Notes: generated by a model from the sequence alone, not told the origin. A stretch of DNA of 64,000 bases from an uncultured Clostridia bacterium (GCA_937884995.1 CAKZZL010000035.1:62001-126000); one strand, 5' to 3'. Shown: positions 41,060 through 50,972, counted from the stretch's first letter. Numbers and translations are program-made.

Positions 41060-42706
41060 ATGCAATTTGACGAACTTATAAAATACTGGTCTTCCTTGGA
41101 TGAAGAAACAAAAAATGAGATAGAAAAAATAGATGACCCAAAAGAGATAGAAGACCGTTTCTATAAAAATCTTGAGTTTGGTACGGGCGGTATGCGCGGC
41201 ATAATGGGAGCAGGCCCGAACCGAATGAACAAATACATGATAGCAAAGGCAACAAAAGGCTATGCAGACTATCTTAAAGAAAACTATGAAGGCGATATAA
41301 GTATAGCCATTGCATATGACTCCAGAAAGAACTCGCGTGAATTTTCTAAGACGGCGGCATCGGTACTCAGCGCAGAAAATATAAGGGTTTTCTTTTTTGA
41401 AAGCCTTATGCCGACTCCGGTATTGTCTTTTACGGTTAAATATCTTGGCTGCAAAGGCGGTATAGTTGTAACAGCAAGCCATAATCCGAAAGAATATAAC
41501 GGATACAAGGTGTATGATGAAAACGGCTGTCAGTTAGTACCTTCTTTTGCAAAAAAGCTGATTGAGAAAGTCAATGCAGTAACGGATCTTAAAGATATAA
41601 AAAAGAATGATTTTGATGAAGAAGTAAAATGCGGTAATATAGAGATAATCGGAGATAAAGTCCTTGATGATTTCCTGAGTGAAGTTAAAAAGCAGTCAAT
41701 ATATGAAGAAAAGTCCGACTTAAAAGTTATATATACACCTCTTCACGGAACAGGCAATATTCCCGTAAGAAGGATTCTTAAGGATATAGGTATAAATGTC
41801 TCAGTTGTCAAATCACAGGAACTTCCGGATGGGAATTTCTCTACCGTAAGATCACCAAATCCAGAAGAAAAAGATGCTTTGACACTTGCAATAGAGCAGG
41901 CAAAAAAAGAAAATGCGGATTTGGTTGTCGGAACCGACCCCGATTGTGACAGAATAGGTACAGCCGTTAAATACAAAGGTGAATACAAACTTCTGACAGG
42001 CAATCAGATGGGCGCAATTCTTGTAAACTTCGTTCTGGAAAATAAAAAGGACAGCCTTAATGCGAAATCCACACTTGTCAAGACAATAGTGACAGGGGAG
42101 CTGGGTGCGGATATAGCAAAAAAATACGGACTTAATGTTGTAAACACTCTTACGGGCTTTAAGTATATAGGCGAGCAAATCAATAAATATGAAAAAGAGA
42201 AAGACAAGGAATTTGTAATAGGCTATGAAGAGTCGTATGGATATCTTGTCGGAACGCATGCCCGTGATAAGGATGCGGTAGTCTCAGCTATGCTCATTTG
42301 CCAAATGGCTTCATATTACAAAAATCAAGGCAGGACTTTGATTGACGTCCTGAATTTACTTTATGCGGAATATGGATATTATCTTGACTTGCTGGATACG
42401 TATCTTCTAAAAGGAAAAGACGGGGCAGAGAAGATTGCCGCTGCAATGACTCATATGAGGGTAAATGGCAAAGACCTTCTCCCGGATATAAAAATGGTTG
42501 AGGATTTTTCAACCGGAATAGGAAATCTGCCGAAAGAGAATGTTCTTAAATTCCACTTTGAGGACGGCTCCTGGCTGGCTGCAAGACCATCGGGAACTGA
42601 GCCTAAGTTAAAAATTTACTACTCAGTAAAGGCAGAAAATATGAAAGCTGCGCAGGCAAGAATAGAATCTTACCGCAGTGTTTTGAATAAAATTATTGAG
42701 GGCTAA
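41060..42706 (+). CDS. Phosphohexomutase (phosphoglucomutase/phosphomannomutase)
   Basis: A 548-residue alpha-D-phosphohexomutase. The active-site serine loop is VTASHNPKEYNGYKVYDENG, the metal loop is GTDPDCDRIGTA, the sugar-binding loop is GYEESYGYLVG and the phosphate-binding C-terminal loop is ARPSGTEPKLKIYYS. The length matches Bacillus PgcA. It interconverts hexose 1- and 6-phosphates and so links sugar catabolism to nucleotide-sugar synthesis. It starts a three-gene operon with the Nfu-like and GH38 genes, which would give mannose-6-P to mannose-1-P or glucose-1-P conversion. The ATG follows GGGAGG. Confidence 0.95.
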   Translation: MQFDELIKYWSSLDEETKNEIEKIDDPKEIEDRFYKNLEFGTGGMRGIMGAGPNRMNKYMIAKATKGYADYLKENYEGDISIAIAYDSRKNSREFSKTAASVLSAENIRVFFFESLMPTPVLSFTVKYLGCKGGIVVTASHNPKEYNGYKVYDENGCQLVPSFAKKLIEKVNAVTDLKDIKKNDFDEEVKCGNIEIIGDKVLDDFLSEVKKQSIYEEKSDLKVIYTPLHGTGNIPVRRILKDIGINVSVVKSQELPDGNFSTVRSPNPEEKDALTLAIEQAKKENADLVVGTDPDCDRIGTAVKYKGEYKLLTGNQMGAILVNFVLENKKDSLNAKSTLVKTIVTGELGADIAKKYGLNVVNTLTGFKYIGEQINKYEKEKDKEFVIGYEESYGYLVGTHARDKDAVVSAMLICQMASYYKNQGRTLIDVLNLLYAEYGYYLDLLDTYLLKGKDGAEKIAAAMTHMRVNGKDLLPDIKMVEDFSTGIGNLPKENVLKFHFEDGSWLAARPSGTEPKLKIYYSVKAENMKAAQARIESYRSVLNKIIEG

Positions 42707-42708
42707 AG

Positions 42709-42942
42709 ATGGAAAGATATGTTAGAGAAGTCCTCCAGCCGAAACTACAGGCAGACGGAGGCTGGGTGGAATATGTTTCATTCGAGTTTAACACTCTTAA
42801 GCTGATATTCAGAGGCGAGTGCTCCAAATGCCTCATACTTGACAGATGTATTGAATGGATCAAATCCGAAGTGAAGAGAGACATGGGATTTGATATAGAT
42901 GTAGAATCTGAAAGGAAAAAACCATATTTCTGGGATAAATGA
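42709..42942 (+). CDS. Nfu/NifU C-terminal-like small protein
   Basis: A 77-residue protein resembling the NifU C-terminal (Nfu) domain: LQPKLQADGGWVEYVSFE and FRGECSKCLILDRCIEWIK, with the cluster motif C38-X2-C41. Nfu domains carry or transfer Fe-S clusters as dimers. The context is odd: it lies two bases after the phosphohexomutase and ten bases before an alpha-mannosidase, with no Fe-S protein near. It may be a degenerate copy with another job. Confidence 0.75.
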   Translation: MERYVREVLQPKLQADGGWVEYVSFEFNTLKLIFRGECSKCLILDRCIEWIKSEVKRDMGFDIDVESERKKPYFWDK

Positions 42943-42951
42943 GGAGAAAGC

Positions 42952-45894
42952 ATGGCACATATTAAGGTTAAAAGAAGAGGTATGAGCGCAGACGAATGGA
43001 ATATGCTTCGTTTCGGCTGGCTGAAGAGATATATCTACGCTGAAAAATTTGAGATTGAAAATATAAAAATCCGTGATGCGAGACAAATCTCCGAGATGCA
43101 GTATGACTTTTATCCGGACGGTTGGAGAAAACTCAAAAAGGGAGATATCTATTTTACTCCCGACGGAACTGCTTTTATCGAAGCCGATCTTATTATTCCT
43201 GAAAAGTTCAGAAATAAAAAAATCTGGTTCACACTTAAAACCGCAGCGGAAATAATTGTCAAATGCAACGGGAAATATGTCGGCGGTGTTGACCCGAACA
43301 GAGAACGCATTTTGCTTTCACCATATATCGGGAATGAGACGGCTCTCCATTTTGAAATGGAGGGATATAACAGGTCAAAACCTGACGATGAACGGAATCC
43401 GGAAAGCCTGTCTGTAAGAGGTTGTCGTCAGGTATTCGAAGGCGCATATATAGCGACAGTTAATGAAAATCTACAAAGCCTTGTATATGATCTTGAACTC
43501 TTACTTGATATCAACCAGAGTGAAAGCTTTGATGAGGACTACAGACATTTTTTAACTAAAGAAATCAATAATCTGCTTAACTTCATTGATTTTGATGATT
43601 TATGCGATGAGGATGTCATAAGAGCAAGTGAATACTTAAATGATGTTATTTATGCAAACAAGAGCTATAAAGGAAATGGCAAAGTCAGCCTTATAGGGCA
43701 TTCTCATCTTGATATCGCATATTATTGGCGACGCGTACATTCGGTCCAGAAGAATCTCAGAACAGTTCTCATACAAATGAGACTCATGGACAGATATTCG
43801 GATTTTAAGTACACACATTCACAGCCTTTCACTTATGAGACCCTTGAGAAATATTATCCCGATGTCTTTGAAGAGTTAAAAGGAAAAATTGCATCAGGAC
43901 AATTTGAACCTGTCGGAGCCATGTATGTTGAACCGGACTGCAATATTCCATCCGCAGAGAGTCTTATACGTCAATGTCTCTACGGACAGCTTTATTATCG
44001 CAAGAAATTCGGAAAAACTGTTGACAATGCTTGGCTGCCGGATGTGTTCGGCAACAGCTGGATTTTGCCTCAGATACTGAAAAAAAGCGGAGTAAAGTAT
44101 TTTGTGTCCAACAAGATGTCAACCTGGAATGATACAAACAGATTCCCGCATAATAACTTTATATGGAGAGGCATAGACAAAAGTGAAGTATACGCCTGTG
44201 TTCCTCCGACACATTTCATAACATGGAATTATCCAAGTCAGATACAGGAAAACTGGGAGGCTTTCCAGGAGAAAAACAGCGCTGACAGTACTATGCAGAT
44301 GTTTGGATATGGTGACGGCGGCAGCGGCGTTACAGAGGAAATGATTGAACTTATGCACAGATTTGAAAAAGTTTCCGCCATGCCGCAGACTGAGCATGTC
44401 ACTGCAGCTGAATACCTGAGAAAGAACTTTGACGGAAATGAGAAACTGGAGGTATGGGACGGCGAACTCTATCTCGAAATGCACCGCGGTACTTTTACAA
44501 CTAAATCCGAAATCAAGAGATATAACAGGATGCTGGAGTTTAAAATCCGTGAAGCTGAGATTGTATCGACTCTCAGACATTTAAAGGGCGCTGATTATCC
44601 TTATGATGAACTCAGGGAGATATATAAGAAACTGCTTATCAATCAGTTCCATGATATCCTGCCGGGAAGCCATATAAATCCTGTATACAAGGATGCGATG
44701 GCAGACTATACAGATATAGATGAAAGACTTGATAAAATTCTCGGACACGGAGAAAAGTATTTTAATTCATTGAACTTCAAGAGAAATCACCTTGCATTCA
44801 TCCCAGATGAAGAAAATGGACACAGTATAAGGAAGGAAGAAAAAGGTAACTGGGTTATACCCAATCTCGGACCCCTTTCAAGCGGCGAAATTCCTTGGAA
44901 AACTTTTGCGGGTTCTTGGTGTGAAATTGCCGACTGTGTGACCACTCCTTTCTATAAGATTAAATTTAATGATGATGCAAGCATAGAGAGTATCTATGAT
45001 CTGGAACTGGACAGAGAATGGACGGCAGGAGAATTCAACAAGCTCAAGCTCTACAGAGATTTTCCCGGTGTATATGATGCATGGGATATATCCGCAAATT
45101 ATAAAGAAAAAGAGGTCGAATACAAGGTAATTTCTCCGTTGAAGACCATTGAAAACAACAGCGAGGTTGCATCTTTTGAAGCAATAATAGCAACAGAAAA
45201 GAGCAAATGGAAACGCATTGTCAGAGTATTCAGACAATCACGCGGAATTGAAGTCGAAAATATTGTCGACTGGCATGAGAAACATGTTCTTGCAAAAGCA
45301 CAATTTGATTGCAATATACTTACAAGAGATGCAGTATGTGACACAAGTGCCGGCTTCATAGAAAGACCTACACGCAAAAATAACCCATGGCAAAAGGCAA
45401 GATTTGAGATGTGCCATCACAAGTGGTTTGATTTGTCGGAAACGGATGCGGGCATTGCCGTGATCAATGAATCAAAATACGGAGTAAGTTTTGATTCAAA
45501 TTCAGCAGGGCTCAGCCTTTTAAGAAGCAGTGAAAGACCTGACTGCGAGAGCGATATGGGACATCATGTCTTCTCATATCTGATTTATCCTCACAAAGGT
45601 GACTTCATAAAGGCAGAGATCAACAATATCGCATATGAATATAACATTCCGTTGAGAAAAGCAGACTTAAGCTGTGAAAATTCATTCGGAGAACTCTTCA
45701 TGCAAACCATGAAAATATCTGAAGACAAAAAGATGATAGTTGTAAGGTTGAGTGAACAAAACGGCAGAAGAGGCAAAATAAAACTTGCAGGAAAAGTTAA
45801 AGTCTTAAACCTCTTGGAAGATATAATCGACGAGACTGAGACCATAGAATATTCTCCGTTTGAAATAATCACCATCGGAATAAACGTTCAATAA
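42952..45894 (+). CDS. Alpha-mannosidase, glycoside hydrolase family 38 (second copy)
   Basis: A 980-residue GH38 enzyme. An N-terminal ~240-residue beta-rich domain precedes the catalytic part, which has LIGHSHLDIAYYWRR (metal), NAWLPDVFGNSWILPQ (nucleophile Asp) and NQFHDILPGSHINPVY. It is of the bacterial/fungal cytoplasmic type (with the extra N-terminal domain), unlike the copy at 27042 that lacks that domain. There is no signal peptide. The ATG follows GAGGAGAAAG. It is the last gene of the operon with the phosphohexomutase. Confidence 0.93.
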   Translation: MAHIKVKRRGMSADEWNMLRFGWLKRYIYAEKFEIENIKIRDARQISEMQYDFYPDGWRKLKKGDIYFTPDGTAFIEADLIIPEKFRNKKIWFTLKTAAEIIVKCNGKYVGGVDPNRERILLSPYIGNETALHFEMEGYNRSKPDDERNPESLSVRGCRQVFEGAYIATVNENLQSLVYDLELLLDINQSESFDEDYRHFLTKEINNLLNFIDFDDLCDEDVIRASEYLNDVIYANKSYKGNGKVSLIGHSHLDIAYYWRRVHSVQKNLRTVLIQMRLMDRYSDFKYTHSQPFTYETLEKYYPDVFEELKGKIASGQFEPVGAMYVEPDCNIPSAESLIRQCLYGQLYYRKKFGKTVDNAWLPDVFGNSWILPQILKKSGVKYFVSNKMSTWNDTNRFPHNNFIWRGIDKSEVYACVPPTHFITWNYPSQIQENWEAFQEKNSADSTMQMFGYGDGGSGVTEEMIELMHRFEKVSAMPQTEHVTAAEYLRKNFDGNEKLEVWDGELYLEMHRGTFTTKSEIKRYNRMLEFKIREAEIVSTLRHLKGADYPYDELREIYKKLLINQFHDILPGSHINPVYKDAMADYTDIDERLDKILGHGEKYFNSLNFKRNHLAFIPDEENGHSIRKEEKGNWVIPNLGPLSSGEIPWKTFAGSWCEIADCVTTPFYKIKFNDDASIESIYDLELDREWTAGEFNKLKLYRDFPGVYDAWDISANYKEKEVEYKVISPLKTIENNSEVASFEAIIATEKSKWKRIVRVFRQSRGIEVENIVDWHEKHVLAKAQFDCNILTRDAVCDTSAGFIERPTRKNNPWQKARFEMCHHKWFDLSETDAGIAVINESKYGVSFDSNSAGLSLLRSSERPDCESDMGHHVFSYLIYPHKGDFIKAEINNIAYEYNIPLRKADLSCENSFGELFMQTMKISEDKKMIVVRLSEQNGRRGKIKLAGKVKVLNLLEDIIDETETIEYSPFEIITIGINVQ

Positions 45895-45904
45895 AAGAGA
45901 CAAA

Positions 45905-45935
45905 AGAAAAAGGACACTTTGAAGTGTCCTTTAGT
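45905..45935. terminator. Bidirectional terminator
   Basis: AAAGGACACT (45909-45918) pairs with AGTGTCCTTT (45923-45932), with an A run on the left. It separates the convergent GH38 and DUF1846 genes. Confidence 0.85.
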
Positions 45936-45950
45936 CATGCACATTCAGCC

Positions 45951-47435
45951 TTATTTATAATAGAATGATTTTTTCTCTCTGGTCGGCTCACATGTGACAT
46001 TTATGCCGAGTCTTTTCAAAGTGTGAAGGTCGACTTCGGAAAGGATAACAGATGAATGCATCTCGCAGCCGTTAAGTCCTTGAATTGCCTGCATTGCCAT
46101 TTCTGCAGTGGGATTGGTTGCTGCGGATATTGAAAGAGCTATTAACACTTCATCTGTATGGAGTCTCGGATTCCTGTTGCCGAGATGGTTAACTTTCAGG
46201 TCCTGAATCGGTTCTATAACTGCAGGGGAGACAAGGTCAATACTCTCGTTGATTCCTGCTATATATTTAAGCGCATTAAGAAGAAGGGCAGATGATGCAC
46301 CGAGCAGGTTGGATGTTTTGCCTGTGATTATGGTTCCGTCATTAAGCTCTATGGCGGTTGCAGGCATTGATGTATCCTCGCTCTTTCTTAAAGCAGGCTC
46401 AACACATTTGCGGTATTCAGGAGTTATCTGAAGCTGTTTCATTATAAGTTCAAGATTTAACTTCTCGTTATTGACTTTTTCACCGTTTTTAAGTTTAACA
46501 AGGACTTTGTAATATCTTCTGATAACTTCCTGCTTAGAAGCCTCTTTTGTAACTTCATCATCTATGATGCAATTACCTGCCATGTTAACACCCATATCGG
46601 TAGGTGATTTATATGGTGATGTTCCGTATATTTGTTCAAATATAGCATTAAGAACAGGGAAGACCTCTATATCTCTGTTATAGTTAACGGTTGTCTTGCC
46701 ATATGCTTCAAGGTGGAAAGGATCAATCATATTTACGTCATTTAAATCCGTGGTTGCTGCTTCATAAGCAAGATTTACGGGATGCTTTAAGGGAAGATTC
46801 CAAATCGGGAAAGTCTCAAATTTTGCATATCCGGATTTAATGCCTCTTCTGTGCTCTTGATAGAGTTGTGACAGGCATACTGCCATTTTACCGCTTCCGG
46901 GCCCCGGAGCAGTTACAACAACAAGTGAACGTGAAGTTTCAATATAATCATTCTTACCATAACCTACATCGCTTACAATCAAAGGAATGTCTGAAGGATA
47001 GTTTTCGATCTTGTAATGCCTGTATACTTTTATACCCAGGCCTTTAAGTTTCTCTTCAAATGCGATTGCCGATGGCTGGTTGTTAAATTGTGTTAAAACA
47101 ACACCGCAAATCAGAAGCCCGAATCCGTTATATATATCCATAAGCCTTAGTACGTCAAGATCGTATGTTATCCCTATATCACCGCGTACTTTACTTTTTT
47201 CTATATCGTTTGCACAGATGGCAATAATCATTTCAGCTTCATCTTTGAGTTGAAGGAGCATTTTCATCTTACTGTCCGGAAGAAAACCCGGCAATACTCT
47301 TGAGGCATGAAAATCATCAAAGATTTTGCCCCCAAATTCAAGATACAATTTGCCGCCGAACTTATTTATCCTCTCCCGGATATGCTCGGATTGCATCTTC
47401 AGGTACTTATCATTATCAAATCCAATTTTAGTCAT
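45951..47435 (-). CDS. DUF1846 family protein
   Basis: A 494-residue cytoplasmic protein of the DUF1846 family, conserved in anaerobic Bacillota and of unknown function. The characteristic segments are FGGKIFDDFHASRVLPGFLPDSK, VVVTAPGPGSGKMAVCLSQLYQEH (a P-loop-like GPGSGK), YEAATTDLNDVNMIDPFHLEAYG and GVNMAGNCIIDDE. Because of GPGSGK it may bind nucleotides. The start is ATG 47435, with AAAGGA eight bases upstream. It overlaps the AI-2E transporter gene by eight bases, so the two are coupled. Confidence 0.88.
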   Translation of the reverse strand: MTKIGFDNDKYLKMQSEHIRERINKFGGKLYLEFGGKIFDDFHASRVLPGFLPDSKMKMLLQLKDEAEMIIAICANDIEKSKVRGDIGITYDLDVLRLMDIYNGFGLLICGVVLTQFNNQPSAIAFEEKLKGLGIKVYRHYKIENYPSDIPLIVSDVGYGKNDYIETSRSLVVVTAPGPGSGKMAVCLSQLYQEHRRGIKSGYAKFETFPIWNLPLKHPVNLAYEAATTDLNDVNMIDPFHLEAYGKTTVNYNRDIEVFPVLNAIFEQIYGTSPYKSPTDMGVNMAGNCIIDDEVTKEASKQEVIRRYYKVLVKLKNGEKVNNEKLNLELIMKQLQITPEYRKCVEPALRKSEDTSMPATAIELNDGTIITGKTSNLLGASSALLLNALKYIAGINESIDLVSPAVIEPIQDLKVNHLGNRNPRLHTDEVLIALSISAATNPTAEMAMQAIQGLNGCEMHSSVILSEVDLHTLKRLGINVTCEPTREKKSFYYK

Positions 47436-48618
47436 CACTACCATCCTTTTCTATGACAGATGCCTTTAATTTCCTGCGTTTCTCTCTTTCTGACATCCAT
47501 TTTAATACAATTGAGTAAATTGCAGATACTGTGGGCACTCCCAAAAGCACACCCAGTATACCGCTTATGTTGCCGCCGACTATTACTGCCACTAATACCA
47601 GAATTCCTGGAAGTCCGACTTTCTTTCCGACAATTCTCGGATATATAAGATTATTGTCAACTGTCTGAAGTATTAAGATAAAGACTAAAAATAATACTGC
47701 CTTCAGCGGACTTTCTATGAAAATTAGTATAAAGCTTATTGCTTCCCCGATGAACGGCCCTATAACGGGAATTACCGCAGACACGCCGATTGCAACTGAT
47801 ACAACAGCGGCATTCGGGAAGCGGAAAATGCTCATGCCTATAAAGCATAAAACTGCAAGGATAAATGCATCCGTAAATTGACCTGAAATAAAACTTGCGT
47901 AAGAATCACCTGCAATATATGCGCATTCCATAATTTTTTCATATACCTTTTCAGGCATAATGTTTTTCATGAATCTCTTAGTGAAAGCGCTGATTTTTTC
48001 TTTGTCGGCCAACACATAAATTGCAATTACAAAACCAAGTGCCGTATTTACAACTCCGGAGATAACAGAGGAGGTAAACGAAAATGTTGAACTTATGATA
48101 TTGTCGGTGTTTGAAAAATCAATTGAAAGGAATTTCGATGCAAATTTTTGAACATCATCCATCTTGAAATTCATGGTTTTGAGTGAATCAAGACTTATAT
48201 TAAGATCAAACTTCTTAATGATCGGCTCAGCCCAGGCTACAAAAATTCCTATATAATGGGGGAGCTTGCTTGCCAAAAGTACTATTGCATCCTTGAGTCT
48301 CGGAATGATGATGAGAAGGATAATAGCGACAGCTCCCAAAGTCAAAAGTAAAGTTAGAACCAAACTGAGCGGCCTTGGCAGCTTCCTTAAAAATGCTTTT
48401 TTGCTGATTGCCATTTTCTTAAATATTTTGCTCTCAACCTGTCTCATCGGAACATTAAGTATGAAGGCGATGCAAAGTCCTATAATAACCGGTAAGATTA
48501 TTTTAAATATTTTCAGAAGCAGTAACTTAAAAAATGCCAAGTGTTGGGCACAGGTAAAAAGTATAACTGCAAAAACTATGTAAAAAATTATCTGCTTAGT
48601 TTTCTTGTCTTTAAGCAT
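47428..48618 (-). CDS. AI-2E (YtqI/PerM) family transporter
   Basis: A 396-residue membrane protein of the AI-2E/PerM family. N-terminal helices (LLKIFKIILPVIIGLCIAFILN), a helical extracellular segment of about residues 130-180, and the C-terminal signature VSAVIPVIGPFIGEAIS, LQTVDNNLIYPRIVGKKVGLPG and GGNISGILGVLLGVPTVSAIYS. Some members export autoinducer-2; others are Na/H antiporters or unknown. The basic tail ends in KDGSDD. It is the first gene of a two-gene unit with DUF1846. Confidence 0.92.
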   Translation of the reverse strand: MLKDKKTKQIIFYIVFAVILFTCAQHLAFFKLLLLKIFKIILPVIIGLCIAFILNVPMRQVESKIFKKMAISKKAFLRKLPRPLSLVLTLLLTLGAVAIILLIIIPRLKDAIVLLASKLPHYIGIFVAWAEPIIKKFDLNISLDSLKTMNFKMDDVQKFASKFLSIDFSNTDNIISSTFSFTSSVISGVVNTALGFVIAIYVLADKEKISAFTKRFMKNIMPEKVYEKIMECAYIAGDSYASFISGQFTDAFILAVLCFIGMSIFRFPNAAVVSVAIGVSAVIPVIGPFIGEAISFILIFIESPLKAVLFLVFILILQTVDNNLIYPRIVGKKVGLPGILVLVAVIVGGNISGILGVLLGVPTVSAIYSIVLKWMSEREKRRKLKASVIEKDGSDD

Positions 48619-48648
48619 GAAAACAACTCCCCATAATACTTACCTTTT

Positions 48649-48677
48649 ATTATATAAAAATCTGATGCTTATTTCAA
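48649..48677 (-). promoter_or_regulatory. SigA promoter of the AI-2E/DUF1846 unit
   Basis: On the minus strand, TTGAAA (48672-48677) and TATAAT (48649-48654) are 17 bases apart. Confidence 0.8.
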
Positions 48678-48778
48678 TAATTTCCGGATGTCAATATGTA
48701 GATATTTTTTTAATATTTTAGTAAAAAATATACAAAATCTATGAATTTTGGGATAATGAAAAGGGGAGCCCCCGTTTA

Positions 48779-48807
48779 TTGCTTTTTGTTACATGTTTAG
48801 GTATAAT
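48779..48807 (+). promoter_or_regulatory. SigA promoter of the chromate-transporter operon
   Basis: TTGCTT (48779-48784), 17-base spacer, TATAAT (48802-48807), divergent from the promoter at 48649-48677. Confidence 0.75.
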
Positions 48808-48836
48808 TAATCAAGCATCTTTTAGGAAGTGAAAAG

Positions 48837-49403
48837 TTGGAAAAGAAGAGCAAATTCAAACTTATCATTGAACTTTTCCTTGTGTTTTTCAAGATCGGTG
48901 CATTTACATTCGGCGGCGGATATGCAATGATACCGATCATCCAAAGGGAAGTATCAGAAAAGAAAAAATGGATAAAAGACAGCGACATTCTCGACATTGT
49001 TGCTATTGCTGAGTCTACTCCGGGCCCCATAGCTATCAACACATCTACTTTTGTAGGTTTTAAGACAGCCGGATTTTGGGGTGCTGTTTTTGCGACTTTC
49101 GGTGCTGTATTGCCTTCTTTTATAATCATCACGCTTATATCATTTGTCCTCAGAAATTTTAGTTCATACAGACCGGTCAGATATGCTTTTTACGGGATAA
49201 GGGCAGGGGTTATAGCGCTTATAATCAAATCTTTTGTATCCATGCTCAAACAATTGCCGAAAAGCGCAGCCGCTTATATCCTGATGGCAGCCGCCTTCGT
49301 TTTAGCTGTATTTACTGAAATCAACGTAATCTATATTATCATTGGATGCGGCGTACTCGGCCTTATATCCTCAATGATACTGGGAAGGAGTGTTTCAAAA
49401 TGA
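48837..49403 (+). CDS. Chromate transporter (ChrA half), first subunit
   Basis: A 188-residue membrane protein equal to one half of a ChrA (CHR) transporter. The signature is FKIGAFTFGGGYAMIPIIQREV, followed by ESTPGPIAINTSTFVGFKTAG. Short-chain CHR proteins work in pairs of opposite membrane topology; the second half is the next gene, overlapping by four bases. The start is TTG 48837 after AGGAAGTG. The natural substrate in anaerobes may be an anion other than chromate. Confidence 0.92.
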   Translation: MEKKSKFKLIIELFLVFFKIGAFTFGGGYAMIPIIQREVSEKKKWIKDSDILDIVAIAESTPGPIAINTSTFVGFKTAGFWGAVFATFGAVLPSFIIITLISFVLRNFSSYRPVRYAFYGIRAGVIALIIKSFVSMLKQLPKSAAAYILMAAAFVLAVFTEINVIYIIIGCGVLGLISSMILGRSVSK

Positions 49404-50014
49404 TTTTTCTCACTTTATTTTGGACCTTCTTCAAGATAGGCCTTTTTACATTCGGTGGCGGATATGCGATGATTCCACTTATCCAGGATGAAGTCGTCAA
49501 CTCACATAAATGGCTTTCAAATGAGGAACTTATTAACTTTATTGCAGTTTCAGAAAGTACGCCCGGACCTTTTGCAATCAATATTTCAACTTATGTTGGC
49601 AATATTGTGGCATCAGCTCCTTATGGCAGTGTATGGACGGGCAGATTAGCAGGCGTTCTCGGCGCTGCATGCGCTACATTTGGAGTAGTACTGCCTTCAC
49701 TCATTATCATAATGCTGGTTGCCAAATTTTATGACAAGTTCAGAAAAAACAAGATTGTTGAAGGATGTATGAGCGGATTAAGACCTGCTGCAGTAGGCCT
49801 TATAGCATCAGCTGTGATAACTCTTGCAATATCTACGTTTTTTGCAGGCAGCATAAATACGGAAGTATTTATGCAGATTGATTTCTATATTTTGATAGCT
49901 TTGACAATTGTTATGACAATAATGGCTTTCAAGAAAGTAAATCCCATATTACTGATTCTGATTTCTGCCGGCATCGGTATAGCTTTAGGTTATACACTCG
50001 ACTTGCCGTATTAG
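49400..50014 (+). CDS. Chromate transporter (ChrA half), second subunit
   Basis: A 204-residue paralog of the preceding gene product with FKIGLFTFGGGYAMIPLIQDEV and ESTPGPFAINISTYVGN. ATG 49400 lies in the ATGA overlap with the first gene and follows GGAAGGAG; the longer frame from 49346 is inside that gene. The two products should form one transporter. The EamA gene follows after 11 bases. Confidence 0.92.
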   Translation: MIFLTLFWTFFKIGLFTFGGGYAMIPLIQDEVVNSHKWLSNEELINFIAVSESTPGPFAINISTYVGNIVASAPYGSVWTGRLAGVLGAACATFGVVLPSLIIIMLVAKFYDKFRKNKIVEGCMSGLRPAAVGLIASAVITLAISTFFAGSINTEVFMQIDFYILIALTIVMTIMAFKKVNPILLILISAGIGIALGYTLDLPY

Positions 50015-50025
50015 GAGAACTGTAC

Positions 50026-50946
50026 ATGAAAGATAAACAACTGAAGGGAATATTGATTTTATCTTTTACTGCAATCATATGGGGCATAACTTTTGTATTC
50101 CAAAAACTTGCAGTTGATGATCTGGGAGCTTTTTCTTTCAATGCCATACGTTTTGCTTTGGGAACTTTGGTCATATTTCCTTTTGCGCTTATAGGTAAGG
50201 TCAGGGAAAAGAAAAAAGAAAAAACAGATAAAAAGAATTATCTGTACGGGATTTTGCTCGGAATTGTTTTTTGCATTGCATCAAATCTTCAACAATTTGC
50301 TTTTAGTTATACTTCGACAGGTAAGATTGCCTTTATCACCGCTTTATATATGTTTTTTGTACCAATCCTGGGATATATATTCATAAAGAAAAAAGTTTCA
50401 AAGCTGACATGGCTTTGTGTAATACTCGGCTTTGCAGGTATGTATCTGCTTTGCATAAACAAGGATGATAAGTTGTCGTTTGGAAAAGGTGAGACACTTG
50501 CTCTTGCATGCGCAGTCTTTTTTGCAGTGCAGATACTCATGATAGAAAGACTGTCAGCAAAGATAAACGGTGTAAAATTGTCTTTGATTGAAATGACAAC
50601 CGGCGCCCTTATTTCTGCTGTTTTGATGCTTGTTTTTGAAAAGCCCACAATTCAGTCGATAACAGCGGCAATACCGTCGCTTTTGTATGCCGGAATTATG
50701 AGCTGCGGCCTTGCATATACATTGCAGATTGTCGGACAGAAATACACAGAGTCCACGATTGCATCGATAATAATGTGTACAGAAGCTGTGTTTGCAACAA
50801 TTGCTGCCACGGTTTTCCTGAAAGAAATACCTACAGTCCATGAAATAGCCGGAAGCCTTATAATGTTTGCAGCGATAATTATTTCTCAAATGGATGAATA
50901 TGTGAAAAAAAGAATGAATCAAAAAAGAGGGAGCAGTTCAAAATGA
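50026..50946 (+). CDS. EamA/DMT-superfamily permease
   Basis: A 306-residue protein with ten predicted helices in two EamA repeats (ILSFTAIIWGITFVFQKLAV and LACAVFFAVQILMIERLSAK onwards). Such permeases export amino acids or metabolites; the substrate cannot be told. It has a basic tail and is the third gene of the chromate-transporter operon. The last codons overlap the terminator hairpin of the convergent purA. Confidence 0.9.
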   Translation: MKDKQLKGILILSFTAIIWGITFVFQKLAVDDLGAFSFNAIRFALGTLVIFPFALIGKVREKKKEKTDKKNYLYGILLGIVFCIASNLQQFAFSYTSTGKIAFITALYMFFVPILGYIFIKKKVSKLTWLCVILGFAGMYLLCINKDDKLSFGKGETLALACAVFFAVQILMIERLSAKINGVKLSLIEMTTGALISAVLMLVFEKPTIQSITAAIPSLLYAGIMSCGLAYTLQIVGQKYTESTIASIIMCTEAVFATIAATVFLKEIPTVHEIAGSLIMFAAIIISQMDEYVKKRMNQKRGSSSK

Positions 50947-50956
50947 TCTGCTCCCT
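50920..50956 (-). terminator. Terminator of purA
   Basis: AGGGAGCAG (50928-50936) pairs with CTGCTCCCT (50948-50956). On the minus strand it is followed by a T run read from AAAAAA at 50921-50926. It overlaps the end of the EamA gene and may act in both directions. Confidence 0.8.
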
Positions 50957-50972
50957 AAATGTTTCTCTGATT

